Source: Variovorax sp. V93
GTDB lineage: Bacteria > Pseudomonadota > Gammaproteobacteria > Burkholderiales > Burkholderiaceae_C
Length of the DNA: 64,000 bases
Assembly (NCBI RefSeq): GCF_041154485.1
Contig: NZ_AP028669.1
Coordinates: 806,001-870,000 of the forward strand
Direction of reading: 5' to 3'
The position numbers and the translations under genes were made by a program. Under the pieces are notes generated by a model. The model ran no database searches and was not told the origin of the DNA. It saw nothing but the letters and a program-made list of their open reading frames with translations. Of this stretch, positions 9,586 through 18,051 are shown in pieces; the first letter of the stretch is position 1, and each line of letters begins with the position of its first letter.

Positions 9586-10683
9586 ATGATTGCTCTGATC
9601 GTCATCAGTTTCTTCGTCTCCGCCTTCGGGGTCCAGGTGTTCATGCGCCGCGCGCGCAGGCACGCCCGGCTCTATGGCGCCGACATGCCCCAGCGCTTCC
9701 ACAAGGGCCACGTGCCGCGGCTCGGGGGGGCGGGCATCCTGCTCGGCATGGGCGTGGCCTGGATGGCCTCCGGCATCACCGGTACCGACCCGTTCAACGT
9801 GTCCTGGCCGCTCAAGACCTCGATGCTCACGCTGCTGTGCATCGCGCCGGCGGTCCTCGGCGGCATCGTCGAAGACGTGACACAGAACGTCAAGGTGCGC
9901 TGGCGGCTGGCGCTGACCATCGGCTCTGCGCTGCTCGCGTGCTGGGTGCTGGGCCTTGGCCTGTCGCGCACCGGCATCGAGGTGGTCGACGGCTGGCTGG
10001 CCATGGTGCCGTACGGCGCCGTGCTGTTCGCGGCCCTGGCCATCGGCGGGCTGCCGCATGCCTTCAACATCATCGACGGCTACAACGGGCTGGCAGGCAC
10101 GGTGGCGGTGCTGGTGTGCCTTGCCATTTCGCACGTGGCGCTGCAGGTGGGCGACCGCCAGCTCGCGGCCATGATGGTCTGCCTGGTCGGCGCCACCATC
10201 GGCTTCCTGATCTGGAACTATCCGCGCGGCAAGATCTTTGCCGGCGACGGCGGCGCCTACGTATGGGGCATGGTGATTGCGCTGGCCTGCGTGACGCTGG
10301 TGCAGCGCCACCGCGTCGTCTCGCCGTGGTTTCCGATGCTGCTGCTGATCTACCCGGTCTGGGAGACGCTGTTCTCCATCTACCGCAAGCTGGCGCGCGG
10401 GCAGTCGCCCGGCACCGCCGACGCGCTGCACTTCCACCAGCTGATCTTCCGGCGCATCGTGCGTGTGGCGTTCGCGGACGACGAGGCGCGCCAATTGCTC
10501 GCCCGCAACAACCGGACCTCGCCCTACCTCTGGATGTTCGCCGCGCTGTCGGTGGTGCCGGCCGTGCTGTTCTGGAACAACACCATCGTGCTGATGCTGT
10601 TCTGCCTGCTGTTCGTCACGACCTACGTGGGCGCCTACCTGATGATCGTGCGATTCAAGGTGCCGCGCTGGCTGCGCCCGTGA
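9586..10683 (+). CDS. WecA/MraY-family polyprenyl-phosphate sugar-1-phosphate transferase
   Basis: 365 residues and about ten to eleven membrane segments. The protein carries the hallmarks of the family that starts glycan synthesis by moving a HexNAc-1-phosphate onto undecaprenyl phosphate: [12 protein letters not shown] in the first cytoplasmic loop, [12 protein letters not shown] (the Asn-x-x-Asp-Gly-x-Asn-Gly motif) at about residues 160-171, and [10 protein letters not shown] (usually GDxG). The C-terminal His-rich loop [12 protein letters not shown] matches the family's HHxH-type site. It is the likely priming enzyme of this cluster. The real start [10 protein letters not shown] at 9586 follows the divergent glycosyltransferase start. 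Confidence 0.88.
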   Translation: MIALIVISFFVSAFGVQVFMRRARRHARLYGADMPQRFHKGHVPRLGGAGILLGMGVAWMASGITGTDPFNVSWPLKTSMLTLLCIAPAVLGGIVEDVTQNVKVRWRLALTIGSALLACWVLGLGLSRTGIEVVDGWLAMVPYGAVLFAALAIGGLPHAFNIIDGYNGLAGTVAVLVCLAISHVALQVGDRQLAAMMVCLVGATIGFLIWNYPRGKIFAGDGGAYVWGMVIALACVTLVQRHRVVSPWFPMLLLIYPVWETLFSIYRKLARGQSPGTADALHFHQLIFRRIVRVAFADDEARQLLARNNRTSPYLWMFAALSVVPAVLFWNNTIVLMLFCLLFVTTYVGAYLMIVRFKVPRWLRP

Positions 10684-10747
10684 CGGCTTCCTTGCTGCAA
10701 GAATTCCTTCTTCCCATCGTCCTCACCGTTTTGGAGCCTGCCCGCCC

Positions 10748-11641
10748 ATGACCGATCCCGTCCTCAACATTCCCCCGCGCGACAAGGCCGAGATCCTGGC
10801 CCAGGCGCTGCCGTACATCCGCAAGTTCCACGGCAAGACCATCGTCATCAAGTACGGCGGCAACGCCATGACCGATCCGGCCCTGCAGGCCGACTTCGCC
10901 GAAGACGTGGTGCTGCTCAAGCTGGTCGGCATGAACCCGGTGGTGGTGCACGGTGGCGGCCCGCAGATCGAGGCGGCGCTCAACCGCCTGGGCAAGAAGG
11001 GCAGCTTCATCCAGGGCATGCGCGTGACCGATGCCGAGACCATGGAGGTGGTCGAATGGGTGCTGGCCGGCGAGGTGCAGCAGGACATCGTGGGCCTGAT
11101 CAACCAGGCCGGCGGCAAGGCCGTGGGCCTGACCGGCCGCGACGGCGGCATGATCCGCGCGCAGAAGCTCAAGATGGCGGACCGCGCCGACCCCACCCTG
11201 CACCACGACGTGGGCCAGGTCGGCGACATCGTCTCCATCGACCCCAGCGTGGTCAAGGCGCTGCAGGACGACGCCTTCATTCCCGTGGTGAGCCCGATCG
11301 GCTTCGGCGAAGAGAACGAGAGCTACAACATCAACGCCGACGTGGTGGCCGGCAAGCTTGCCACCGTGCTCAAGGCCGAGAAGCTCATGCTCCTGACCAA
11401 CACGCCCGGCGTGCTCGACAAGGACGGCAATCTGCTCACCAACCTGAGCGCGCGCGAGATCGACGACCTGTTTGCCGACGGCACCATCTCGGGGGGCATG
11501 CTGCCCAAGATCGAGGGCGCGCTCGATGCCGCCAAGAGCGGCGTCAACGCGGTGCACATCATCGACGGCCGCGTGCCGCACGCGATGCTGCTCGAGATCC
11601 TGACCGACCAGGCCTACGGCACGATGATCCGCGCGCGCTGA
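10748..11641 (+). CDS. argB: Acetylglutamate kinase
   Basis: 297 residues, the normal ArgB length. It phosphorylates N-acetyl-L-glutamate, the second step of cyclic arginine synthesis, in the cytoplasm. Visible signatures are [12 protein letters not shown] (ATP site), [14 protein letters not shown] (substrate loop) and the C-terminal [22 protein letters not shown] ggag ribosome site lies about 15 bases before the ATG. It is a housekeeping gene immediately right of the glycan cluster and marks that cluster's boundary. In related betaproteobacteria argB lies close to slmA; here a methyltransferase remnant and galE lie between them. Confidence 0.97.
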   Translation: MTDPVLNIPPRDKAEILAQALPYIRKFHGKTIVIKYGGNAMTDPALQADFAEDVVLLKLVGMNPVVVHGGGPQIEAALNRLGKKGSFIQGMRVTDAETMEVVEWVLAGEVQQDIVGLINQAGGKAVGLTGRDGGMIRAQKLKMADRADPTLHHDVGQVGDIVSIDPSVVKALQDDAFIPVVSPIGFGEENESYNINADVVAGKLATVLKAEKLMLLTNTPGVLDKDGNLLTNLSAREIDDLFADGTISGGMLPKIEGALDAAKSGVNAVHIIDGRVPHAMLLEILTDQAYGTMIRAR

Positions 11642-11652
11642 GGCCCGCAGCC

Positions 11653-12087
11653 TCAGCCGTTCACGTTCACCCTCCCAACCGCGGGTTTCCGGCCCAGGAA
11701 TTCGAATCCCGCGGCGCCCACCTCCTGCACCGACTGCGGCAGCTTCTCGAAATCGGTCCAGAGCGGCGTGCCGCGCAGCGACGGATCGCGCCACAGGTCC
11801 ACGAGCTCGCCCGCGGGGGCCTCCCGGAAGCGTTCCGCGGCTTCGTCGGACACGTTGGCGCGCAGCGCCTGCTCGCACTCCGACGCCAGCCAGCTGACGG
11901 AGTGATTCGGCGCGAAATTCTCCGACACCCGCACGCGCTCGGCCTCGAACTCGCGGAACCACTGCTCCAGCCCGTAGCGGGTGCAGTTGAAGAAGTGCCA
12001 GGGCCGCTCGTGCAGCGGCTGCATGAAGGCCGTGCGCACCAGGATGCGGCCGCCGGACTTGAGCTTTCCCGGCAGGTTCCCGCGTGT
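11653..12087 (-). pseudogene. C-terminal remnant of a class I SAM-dependent methyltransferase
   Basis: The frame reads KLKSGGRILVRTAFMQPLHE and ends in VNVNG. The opening LK(S/P)GGRILVRTAF is the post-motif III strand of SAM-dependent methyltransferases, and the following ERPWHFFNCTRYGLEQWF matches the C-terminal part of such enzymes. The SAM-binding half (motifs I and II) is absent, because the galE stop codon lies only 60-odd bases upstream. No ATG is in frame; only a GTG at 12039 could start a roughly 128-residue protein. I read it as a decayed fragment. A short expressed protein from the GTG cannot be excluded. Confidence 0.6.
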
Positions 12088-12151
12088 GCATTCGTTGCAT
12101 GCCCGGGAAGGGCGGGGGGCTTCTTTCCGGGGGGGGCACAGCCGGGAGCGG

Positions 12152-13189
12152 TCAGCCGGCGGTCAGTGACCTTTCGTAGCCGTTCGGATTGCCCTGCTGC
12201 CAGCGCCAGCTGTCGGCGCACATCTGGTCGAGCCCGCGGTGCGCGCGCCAGCCGAGCGTGGCTTCCGCCAGCGAGGGATCGCCCCAGTAGGCGGGCACGT
12301 CGCCGGGCCGGCGCGGACCGATCTCGTAAGGCAGCGGACGCCCGCTCGCGCGCTCGAAGGCATGCACCACCTCCAGCACCGAGGCGCCACGGCCGGTGCC
12401 GAGGTTCAGCGTGACCAGGCCCTCTTGGCCTTGCGCATGCCGAAGCGCCGCCACATGCCCCTCGGCGAGGTCCATCACATGCACGTAGTCGCGCACGCCG
12501 GTGCCGTCGGGCGTGGGGTAGTCGTTGCCGTGGATCAGCAGCTTGTCGCGCTGCCCCACGGCCACCTGGCACACGAAGGGCATCAGGTTGTTCGGCTTGC
12601 CCTGCGGGTGTTCGCCGATCAGCCCGCTTTCATGCGCGCCGACCGGGTTGAAGTAGCGCAGCAGCGCAATGCGCCAGCCGGGCTGCGCGCGCTGCAGGTC
12701 GGCCAGCGCCTCTTCCACCATGCGCTTGGAGCGGCCGTAAGGATTGGCCGGCCTGCAGGGCGCGTCTTCCGGAATGGGCGAATGGTCGGGTTCGCCGTAC
12801 ACCGTGGCCGAGGACGAAAAGATCAGCGTCCGCACGCCCGCCTGCTGCATGGCCGAGGCGAGCACGAGGCTGCCGTGCACGTTGTTGTCGTAGTAGGTGA
12901 GCGGGTCGGCCACCGAGTCGCCCACGGCCTTGAGGCCCGCGAAGTGGATCACGGCCGAAAAGCCTTCTTCGCCCAGCACGCGGTCGAGCAGGGCCCGGTC
13001 GCGCACGTCGCCCTCGATCAGCCGCGGCGCGCTGCCGGTGATCTGCCGCAACCGCTCCAATACCCGGATGTCGCTGTTGCCCAGATTGTCGAGAATCACC
13101 GGTGTGTATCCGGCGGTGGCCAGCGCGACGCAGGTGTGGCTGCCAATGAAACCTGCACCACCCGTCACCAGAACGCTTTTTGGGGCCAT
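12152..13189 (-). CDS. galE: UDP-glucose 4-epimerase
   Basis: 345 residues, an extended-SDR enzyme of standard GalE length that interconverts UDP-glucose and UDP-galactose. The NAD-binding motif is TGGAGFIGSHT at about residues 9-19. The catalytic SSSATVYG and Tyr-x-x-x-Lys (NPYGRSK, about residues 148-154) are intact. The UDP-sugar loop HESGLIGEHPQGKPNNLMPF matches the family. It probably supplies UDP-galactose (or UDP-GalNAc) for the surface glycan. It is divergent from slmA; the interval holds a 12-base palindrome nearer the slmA start. Confidence 0.95.
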   Translation of the reverse strand: MAPKSVLVTGGAGFIGSHTCVALATAGYTPVILDNLGNSDIRVLERLRQITGSAPRLIEGDVRDRALLDRVLGEEGFSAVIHFAGLKAVGDSVADPLTYYDNNVHGSLVLASAMQQAGVRTLIFSSSATVYGEPDHSPIPEDAPCRPANPYGRSKRMVEEALADLQRAQPGWRIALLRYFNPVGAHESGLIGEHPQGKPNNLMPFVCQVAVGQRDKLLIHGNDYPTPDGTGVRDYVHVMDLAEGHVAALRHAQGQEGLVTLNLGTGRGASVLEVVHAFERASGRPLPYEIGPRRPGDVPAYWGDPSLAEATLGWRAHRGLDQMCADSWRWQQGNPNGYERSLTAG

Positions 13190-13278
13190 GAGAACTCTTG
13201 CTTGGTTGGATGGGCCGATTCTGTACGAGCTTTCCCCGGGGCCGGTTTGCGCGCGCTCACTGCGCGGCCCTGTGCGAG

Positions 13279-13290
13279 AATCAATTGATT
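13279..13290. promoter_or_regulatory. Perfect 12-bp palindrome between galE and slmA
   Basis: AATCAATTGATT is a perfect dyad about 20 bases before the slmA ATG, in an otherwise GC-rich 121-base divergent gap. Its position suits an operator or part of a promoter. It does not resemble the known SlmA-binding sequence, so autoregulation is only a guess. Confidence 0.35.
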
Positions 13291-13310
13291 ACATCTTTGC
13301 ACGCGCTTCC

Positions 13311-13964
13311 ATGCAGAACGAAGAGACAAGCCATCCCGGCACAGAAACCCCTACCGAGACGTCGACGCCCGTCGCGCCGGTCCGAAAGCGTCCCAAGCCC
13401 GGGGAGCGGCGCGTGCAGATCCTGCAGGCGCTGGCCGCCATGCTCGAGCAGCCCGGCGCCGAGCGGGTGACGACCGCGGCACTGGCCGCGCGGCTCGACG
13501 TCAGCGAAGCCGCGCTCTACCGCCACTTCGCGAGCAAGGCCCAGATGTTCGAAGGCCTGATCGACTTCATCGAGCAGAGCGTCTTCACGCTGGTGAACCA
13601 GATCCTCGAGCGCGAAGGCGCGACGGGGGCCCAGCAGGCCGCAAAGATCCTCACGCTGCTGGTGCAGTTTGCCGAGCGCAACCCCGGCATGACGCGCGTC
13701 ATGGTGGGCGACGCGCTGGTGTTCGAGAACGAGCGTCTCCAGCAGCGCATGAACCAGTTCTTCGACAAGATCGAAGCCACCCTGCGCCAGGTGCTGCGCG
13801 GGGCAGCCGCCGCGGACGGCTCGGCCACCCCGAGCGTCGATGCGCAGGTGCGCGCCGCCGCGCTCACGGCCTTCGTGGTCGGGCAGCTGCAGCGCTTCAC
13901 GCGCTCGGGCTTCCGCCGGGCGCCGTCGGAGCACCTCGAAGCCACGATCGCGCTGATCGTCTAG
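13311..13964 (+). CDS. slmA: Nucleoid occlusion factor SlmA (TetR family)
   Basis: 217 residues. SlmA binds sites scattered on the chromosome and blocks FtsZ ring assembly over the nucleoid. A Pro/Thr-rich N-terminal tail of about 30 residues is followed by the TetR helix-turn-helix (TTAALAARLDVSEAALYRHF, about residues 45-65). The FtsZ-interacting body follows (FIEQSVFTLVNQILERE, NPGMTRVMVGDAL), typical of betaproteobacterial SlmA. It lies close to argB, as in relatives, although galE and a methyltransferase remnant intervene. The ATG at 13311 is chosen over upstream extensions, which only read through the galE promoter region. Confidence 0.9.
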   Translation: MQNEETSHPGTETPTETSTPVAPVRKRPKPGERRVQILQALAAMLEQPGAERVTTAALAARLDVSEAALYRHFASKAQMFEGLIDFIEQSVFTLVNQILEREGATGAQQAAKILTLLVQFAERNPGMTRVMVGDALVFENERLQQRMNQFFDKIEATLRQVLRGAAAADGSATPSVDAQVRAAALTAFVVGQLQRFTRSGFRRAPSEHLEATIALIV

Positions 13965-13973
13965 GTCGGCCGC

Positions 13974-13988
13974 CTATCGAGGCGATAG
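13974..13988 (+). promoter_or_regulatory. Possible OxyR half-sites upstream of catalase
   Basis: CTAT, seven bases, then ATAG matches the spacing of the two inner half-sites of an OxyR operator; the outer half-sites (aggt to the left, tgat to the right) match poorly. It lies about 75 bases before the catalase ATG, where peroxide control would be expected. The same bases can also form a 6-bp stem after slmA, so a weak terminator is the alternative. Confidence 0.35.
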
Positions 13989-14061
13989 CTCAATGTGATG
14001 CAGCAGGGCTGCGTCCATTGAGAGAATGCATGGGCTCATCAACTCAAGAGGAAGCCCACCC

Positions 14062-15585
14062 ATGACCGATTCCCGCAAGCTCACCACCGAAAACGGCGCG
14101 CCCGTCGAGAACAACCAGCAGTCGCAGACGGCGGGCCCCGGCGGCCCCGTGCTGATGCAGGACCACCACCTGATCGAAAAGCTCGCCCGCTTCGACCGTG
14201 AGCGCATTCCGGAGCGCGTGGTGCATGCGCGCGGTTCGGGCGCCTTCGGCACCTTCGAGGTCACGGCCGACGTGTCGAAATGGACCAAGGCCAGGTTTCT
14301 GAGCCAGGTCGGCAAGAAGACCGAAGTGCTGGCGCGCTTCTCAACCGTGGCGCTCGAGCTCGGCTCGGCCGACACCGTGCGCGACCCGCGCGGCTTCGCC
14401 CTCAAGTTCTATACCGAAGAAGGCAACTACGACCTCGTCGGCAACAACACGCCGGTCTTCTTCATTCGCGATCCGCTCAAGTTTCCCGACTTCATCCACT
14501 CGCAGAAGCGCGATCCCTACAGCCATGTGCAGGAGCCCAACAACGCCTGGGACTTCTTCTCGCATTCGCCCGAGGCCACGCACCAGTTCACCTGGCTGTT
14601 CGGCGACCGCGGCATTCCGAAGAGCTACCGCCACATGGACGGCTTCGGCTCGCACACCTTCCAGTGGGTGAACGCCAAGGGCGAGGCCTTCTGGGTCAAG
14701 TACCACTTCAAGACCAACCAGGGCATCGAGACCTTCGTGGCCGAAGAGGCGCAGCGCGTGGGCGGCGAAAACCCGAACCACCACCACCTCGACCTGCTGC
14801 ATTCGATCGAGCGCGGCGAGTTCCCGAGCTGGCGCGTCCAGGTGCAGATCATGCCGGTGGCCGAGGCGCAGACCTACCGCTTCAACCCCTTCGACCTGAC
14901 CAAGGTCTGGTCGCACAAGGACTATCCGAAGATCGACATCGGCATCTTCACGCTCAACCGAAATCCCGACAACTACTTTGCCGAGATCGAGCAGGCCGCG
15001 TTCAACCCGGCCAACTTCGTGCCCGGCATCGGCCCTTCGCCCGACAAGATGCTGCAGGGCCGGCTGTTCAGCTACGGCGACACGCAGCGCTACCGCCTGG
15101 GCATCAACCACACGCAGCTGCCGGTGAACCGCCCGCACGCCACCACGGCGCAGAACTACGGCCGCGACGGCGCGATGCGCGGCGACGGCAACGGCGGCCG
15201 CGGTCCCAACTACGAGCCCAACAGCTTCAGCGACGCACCCAAGCAGAGCAACGAGCCGGTCTACGCACCGCTCGAGATCCATGGCTGGACCGGCAGCCAC
15301 CAGTGGCAGAAGCACCCCGAGGACAACGACTTCGTGCAGGCCGGCGACCTCTACCGCCTGATGGACGAAGCCGCCAAGGAGCGGCTGGTGAACAACATCG
15401 CGGGCGGCCTGGGCGCGGTGACGCGGCAGGACATCATCGACCGTTCGGTGAGCTACTTCCGCCAGGCCGATGCCGACTACGGCGCGCGGCTCGACAAGGC
15501 CATCAAGGCCGTGCAGGCGAAGCTCAAGGGCGAGGAAGTGAGCGTGCAGGTCGGCAAGCCGGCGCACGACGCGAGCCGCAGCTGA
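14062..15585 (+). CDS. Monofunctional haem catalase
   Basis: 507 residues, the size of small-subunit clade-3 catalases; it breaks hydrogen peroxide into water and oxygen. The active-site His is in VVHARGSGAFGTFEVT (about residue 55), the essential Asn in LVGNNTPVFFIRD (about 128), and the proximal haem Tyr in RLFSYGDTQRYRLG (about 337). NADPH-site features such as RPHATTAQNYG are present. No signal peptide is visible, so it is probably cytoplasmic. The start at 14062 has an agaggaag ribosome site just upstream; a longer frame from 14026 lacks one. A possible OxyR site precedes it. Confidence 0.95.
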   Translation: MTDSRKLTTENGAPVENNQQSQTAGPGGPVLMQDHHLIEKLARFDRERIPERVVHARGSGAFGTFEVTADVSKWTKARFLSQVGKKTEVLARFSTVALELGSADTVRDPRGFALKFYTEEGNYDLVGNNTPVFFIRDPLKFPDFIHSQKRDPYSHVQEPNNAWDFFSHSPEATHQFTWLFGDRGIPKSYRHMDGFGSHTFQWVNAKGEAFWVKYHFKTNQGIETFVAEEAQRVGGENPNHHHLDLLHSIERGEFPSWRVQVQIMPVAEAQTYRFNPFDLTKVWSHKDYPKIDIGIFTLNRNPDNYFAEIEQAAFNPANFVPGIGPSPDKMLQGRLFSYGDTQRYRLGINHTQLPVNRPHATTAQNYGRDGAMRGDGNGGRGPNYEPNSFSDAPKQSNEPVYAPLEIHGWTGSHQWQKHPEDNDFVQAGDLYRLMDEAAKERLVNNIAGGLGAVTRQDIIDRSVSYFRQADADYGARLDKAIKAVQAKLKGEEVSVQVGKPAHDASRS

Positions 15586-15735
15586 TCCGAGGCGGCAATG
15601 GGGTACCCAGGGGAGGGCGCGAGGCGCGGCATCGCACTCGACTTGCTTCATCGCGAAGCGTAGGATCAGCGCCCCCCTTGCCGCTGAGTCGCGGCGACAA
15701 GCCTGTGTTCGTGTGGCTTCTGAACGGAGGTTCGT

Positions 15736-16338
15736 ATGAGCTATCACCTGGAAGGTCGCCTGCTCGAGGTGTGCAACTGCAACGTCCTGTGTCCCTGCTG
15801 GATCGGCGAGGATCCTGACAACGGCACCTGCGACACCATCGTCGCGTGGCGCATCGACAAGGGAACCATCGACGGCGTCGACGTTGGCGGCAACACCATC
15901 GCGGCCGTGGCGCATGTGCCCGGAAACATCCTCGAAGGCAACTGGACGGCCGCGATCTTCGTCGACGAAAACGCCTCCCAGGCGCAGGAAGAGGCGCTGC
16001 TCAGGGTCTACACCGGCAAGGCCGGCGGACCCATCGCCGATCTGGCCGCCCTCATCGGCCAGGTGGTGTCGGTCGAGCGGGCGCCGATCCGCTTCACCGT
16101 GAACGAAGGCAAGGGCGAGTTGGAAATCGGCAAGGACTACTACGCCGAACTCGAGCCCTACCGCGGCGCCACCGGCGGCCAGACCACGCTGTCGGACACC
16201 GTGTTCTCGACGGTGCCGGGCGCGCCGGTGTTCGTCGGCAAGGCGCCCACCTACCGCTCGAAGAACCCTGCCCTCGGCATCGATCTCGACATCAAGAACC
16301 ACAACGCCCTGCAGAGCACCTTCGTCTTCGACGCATGA
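15736..16338 (+). CDS. DUF1326 domain protein with N-terminal cysteine cluster
   Basis: 200 residues, full length for DUF1326, a family without a settled function. The N-terminus reads LEVCNCNVLCPCWIG: four cysteines in eleven residues, a plausible metal or thiol site. The rest is predicted to be soluble, mainly beta structure. No signal peptide is seen. A strong ggaggt ribosome site precedes the ATG. The stop overlaps the start of the DUF2182 membrane protein as ATGA. The two families commonly sit together, so they probably act as a pair, perhaps in metal handling; that is inference. Confidence 0.85.
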   Translation: MSYHLEGRLLEVCNCNVLCPCWIGEDPDNGTCDTIVAWRIDKGTIDGVDVGGNTIAAVAHVPGNILEGNWTAAIFVDENASQAQEEALLRVYTGKAGGPIADLAALIGQVVSVERAPIRFTVNEGKGELEIGKDYYAELEPYRGATGGQTTLSDTVFSTVPGAPVFVGKAPTYRSKNPALGIDLDIKNHNALQSTFVFDA

Positions 16339-17159
16339 GCCTCCGCCCGGCCGTTCCGAAGGGGGCTGCTCGCACTGCCGTGAGCCACCGACGCGTGTTC
16401 CTGCCGGTTCTTGCCGCGCTGGTCATGCTCGCGTGGGTGGTGTTGTGGGCCTGGGCGCGCAGCCCTTACGGACGCTATCTCGAACACGGCGACTGGACCG
16501 CCTCCGGGCCGGCCGCGTTCCTGTGCCAGGCCATTCCCGCCGGCGGCGTGGTCGTGCCTGCTGTGCTCTATGCCTTTGCGTGGATCCTCATGACAATGGC
16601 CATGATGCTGCCGACCACGCTGCCGCTGTTCAACGCCTTCGACCGCCTGACCGCGGCGCGCTCGGACCACGCGCGCCTGCTCGTGATGCTGGGGCTCGGC
16701 TACATGGCCGTGTGGGGTGCCTTCGGGCTGCTGGCGCACGGGCTCCACAGCGCGGTGCTGGCGCTGCTCGCGAGTGCGCCCACGCTGGCCTGGCACGGCT
16801 GGGTGATCGGCGCCGCGACCATCGCGCTGGCCGGCGCCTTCCAGTTCAGCAGCCTCAAGCACAAGTGCCTCGAGAAGTGCCGCACACCGCTCGGCTTTGT
16901 CATCGAGCACTGGCGCGGCCGTGCGCAGGCCCGCCAGGCCTTCGCGCTGGGCCTGCACCACGGCCTGTTCTGCGTCGGCTGCTGCTGGGCGCTGATGCTG
17001 CTGATGTTCGCGCTCGGCACCGGCAGCCTGGGCTGGATGCTTCTGCTGGCCGCGGCCATGGCGCTGGAAAAGAACGTTCCCTGGGGCCATCGCCTGAGCG
17101 CACCGATGGGCTTCGCGCTGCTGGGTTGGGCGGCTTTCGTGGTGGCGACGCATGTCTGA
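16335..17159 (+). CDS. DUF2182 predicted metal-binding integral membrane protein
   Basis: 274 residues with about six or seven hydrophobic helices. The family label 'predicted metal-binding' fits the conserved Cys/His positions: FSSLKHKCLEKCRTPLGF between helices and GLHHGLFCVGCCWALMLLMF in a later helix. It is translationally coupled to the DUF1326 gene upstream (ATGA) and overlaps the EamA transporter start by 8 bases, so the three form one transcript. Function is unknown. A role together with the cysteine-rich DUF1326 protein in metal or redox handling at the membrane is a guess. Confidence 0.85.
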   Translation: MSLRPAVPKGAARTAVSHRRVFLPVLAALVMLAWVVLWAWARSPYGRYLEHGDWTASGPAAFLCQAIPAGGVVVPAVLYAFAWILMTMAMMLPTTLPLFNAFDRLTAARSDHARLLVMLGLGYMAVWGAFGLLAHGLHSAVLALLASAPTLAWHGWVIGAATIALAGAFQFSSLKHKCLEKCRTPLGFVIEHWRGRAQARQAFALGLHHGLFCVGCCWALMLLMFALGTGSLGWMLLLAAAMALEKNVPWGHRLSAPMGFALLGWAAFVVATHV

Positions 17160-18039
17160 AGCCATCTCCGAGGTGCGCCGCGCGCCGTCCACCCTGCAGA
17201 CCGTCGCGCTGACCGCGGTGGCCATGGTGGCGTTCGCGGCCAATTCGCTGCTGTGCCGGCTCGCGCTGCAGCAGCGCGGCATCGACCCGGCCAGCTTCGG
17301 CAGCATCCGGCTGGTGTCCGGTGCGCTCACGCTCGCGCTCGTCGTGCAGTTCCGGGCGCGGCCTGCTGTGCCCGGCCGCGCCGACTGGCTTGCGGCCGCG
17401 ATGCTGTTCGCCTACGTCGCGTTCTTCTCCTTCGCCTACCTCAGCCTTTCCGCGGGCACGGGCGCGCTGATCCTGTTCGGCGCGGTGCAGCTCACGATGC
17501 TGGGCGCGGGCCTGGGCTCCGGCGAGCGCTTCGGGCCCGTGGCATGGCTCGGCTTCGTGCTGGCGGCCGGCGGGCTCGTCTACCTGGTGCTGCCGGGCGT
17601 CGCGGCGCCGCCGCTGCTCGGCGCCGTGCTGATGGCCATCGCCGGCGTGGCATGGGGCGTGTATTCGCTGCGCGGCCGCGGCGTGCCCGATCCGCTGGCC
17701 GCCACCGGCCGCAACTTCATGCGGGCCGTGCCGCTGGCCCTGGCGCTGAGCCTTGCCTTCATGATGCGCGCCCATGCGGATGCCACCGGCATCGCGCTGG
17801 CCGTGGCCTCCGGCGCATTGACCTCGGGCCTCGGTTATGTCGTCTGGTATGCGGCGCTGGCGCGCCTTTCGGCCATGCAGGCAGCCACCGTGCAGCTGTC
17901 GGTGCCGCTGCTGGCCGCGTTCGGCGGCGTGCTGCTGCTGTCGGAGGCGATCACGCCGCGGCTGGCGGCCGCCTCGGTGGCCATCCTGGGCGGCATTGCG
18001 ATCGTGCTGAGCCAGAAGTCGCGCAAGGCGCGGCGTTAG
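17152..18039 (+). CDS. EamA-family (DMT) exporter
   Basis: 295 residues with ten hydrophobic segments and the internal two-fold repeat of EamA drug/metabolite transporters. The N-terminal repeat includes AANSLLCRLALQQRGIDPAS and the second half ends with QLSVPLLAAFGGVLLLSEAI, the family's typical closing block. It probably exports a small metabolite. It starts 8 bases inside the DUF2182 gene, so it is co-transcribed with the DUF1326-DUF2182 pair. It converges with the reductase gene ending at 18052. Substrate unknown. Confidence 0.88.
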   Translation: MSEAISEVRRAPSTLQTVALTAVAMVAFAANSLLCRLALQQRGIDPASFGSIRLVSGALTLALVVQFRARPAVPGRADWLAAAMLFAYVAFFSFAYLSLSAGTGALILFGAVQLTMLGAGLGSGERFGPVAWLGFVLAAGGLVYLVLPGVAAPPLLGAVLMAIAGVAWGVYSLRGRGVPDPLAATGRNFMRAVPLALALSLAFMMRAHADATGIALAVASGALTSGLGYVVWYAALARLSAMQAATVQLSVPLLAAFGGVLLLSEAITPRLAAASVAILGGIAIVLSQKSRKARR

Positions 18040-18051
18040 AAGCGCGGGCCT

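Noticed and set aside
14341..16302. A 653-codon minus-strand frame across the catalase and DUF1326 genes
   Set aside because: It spans two well-supported plus-strand genes and the gap between them and shows no family motif, so it is a GC-driven artefact.
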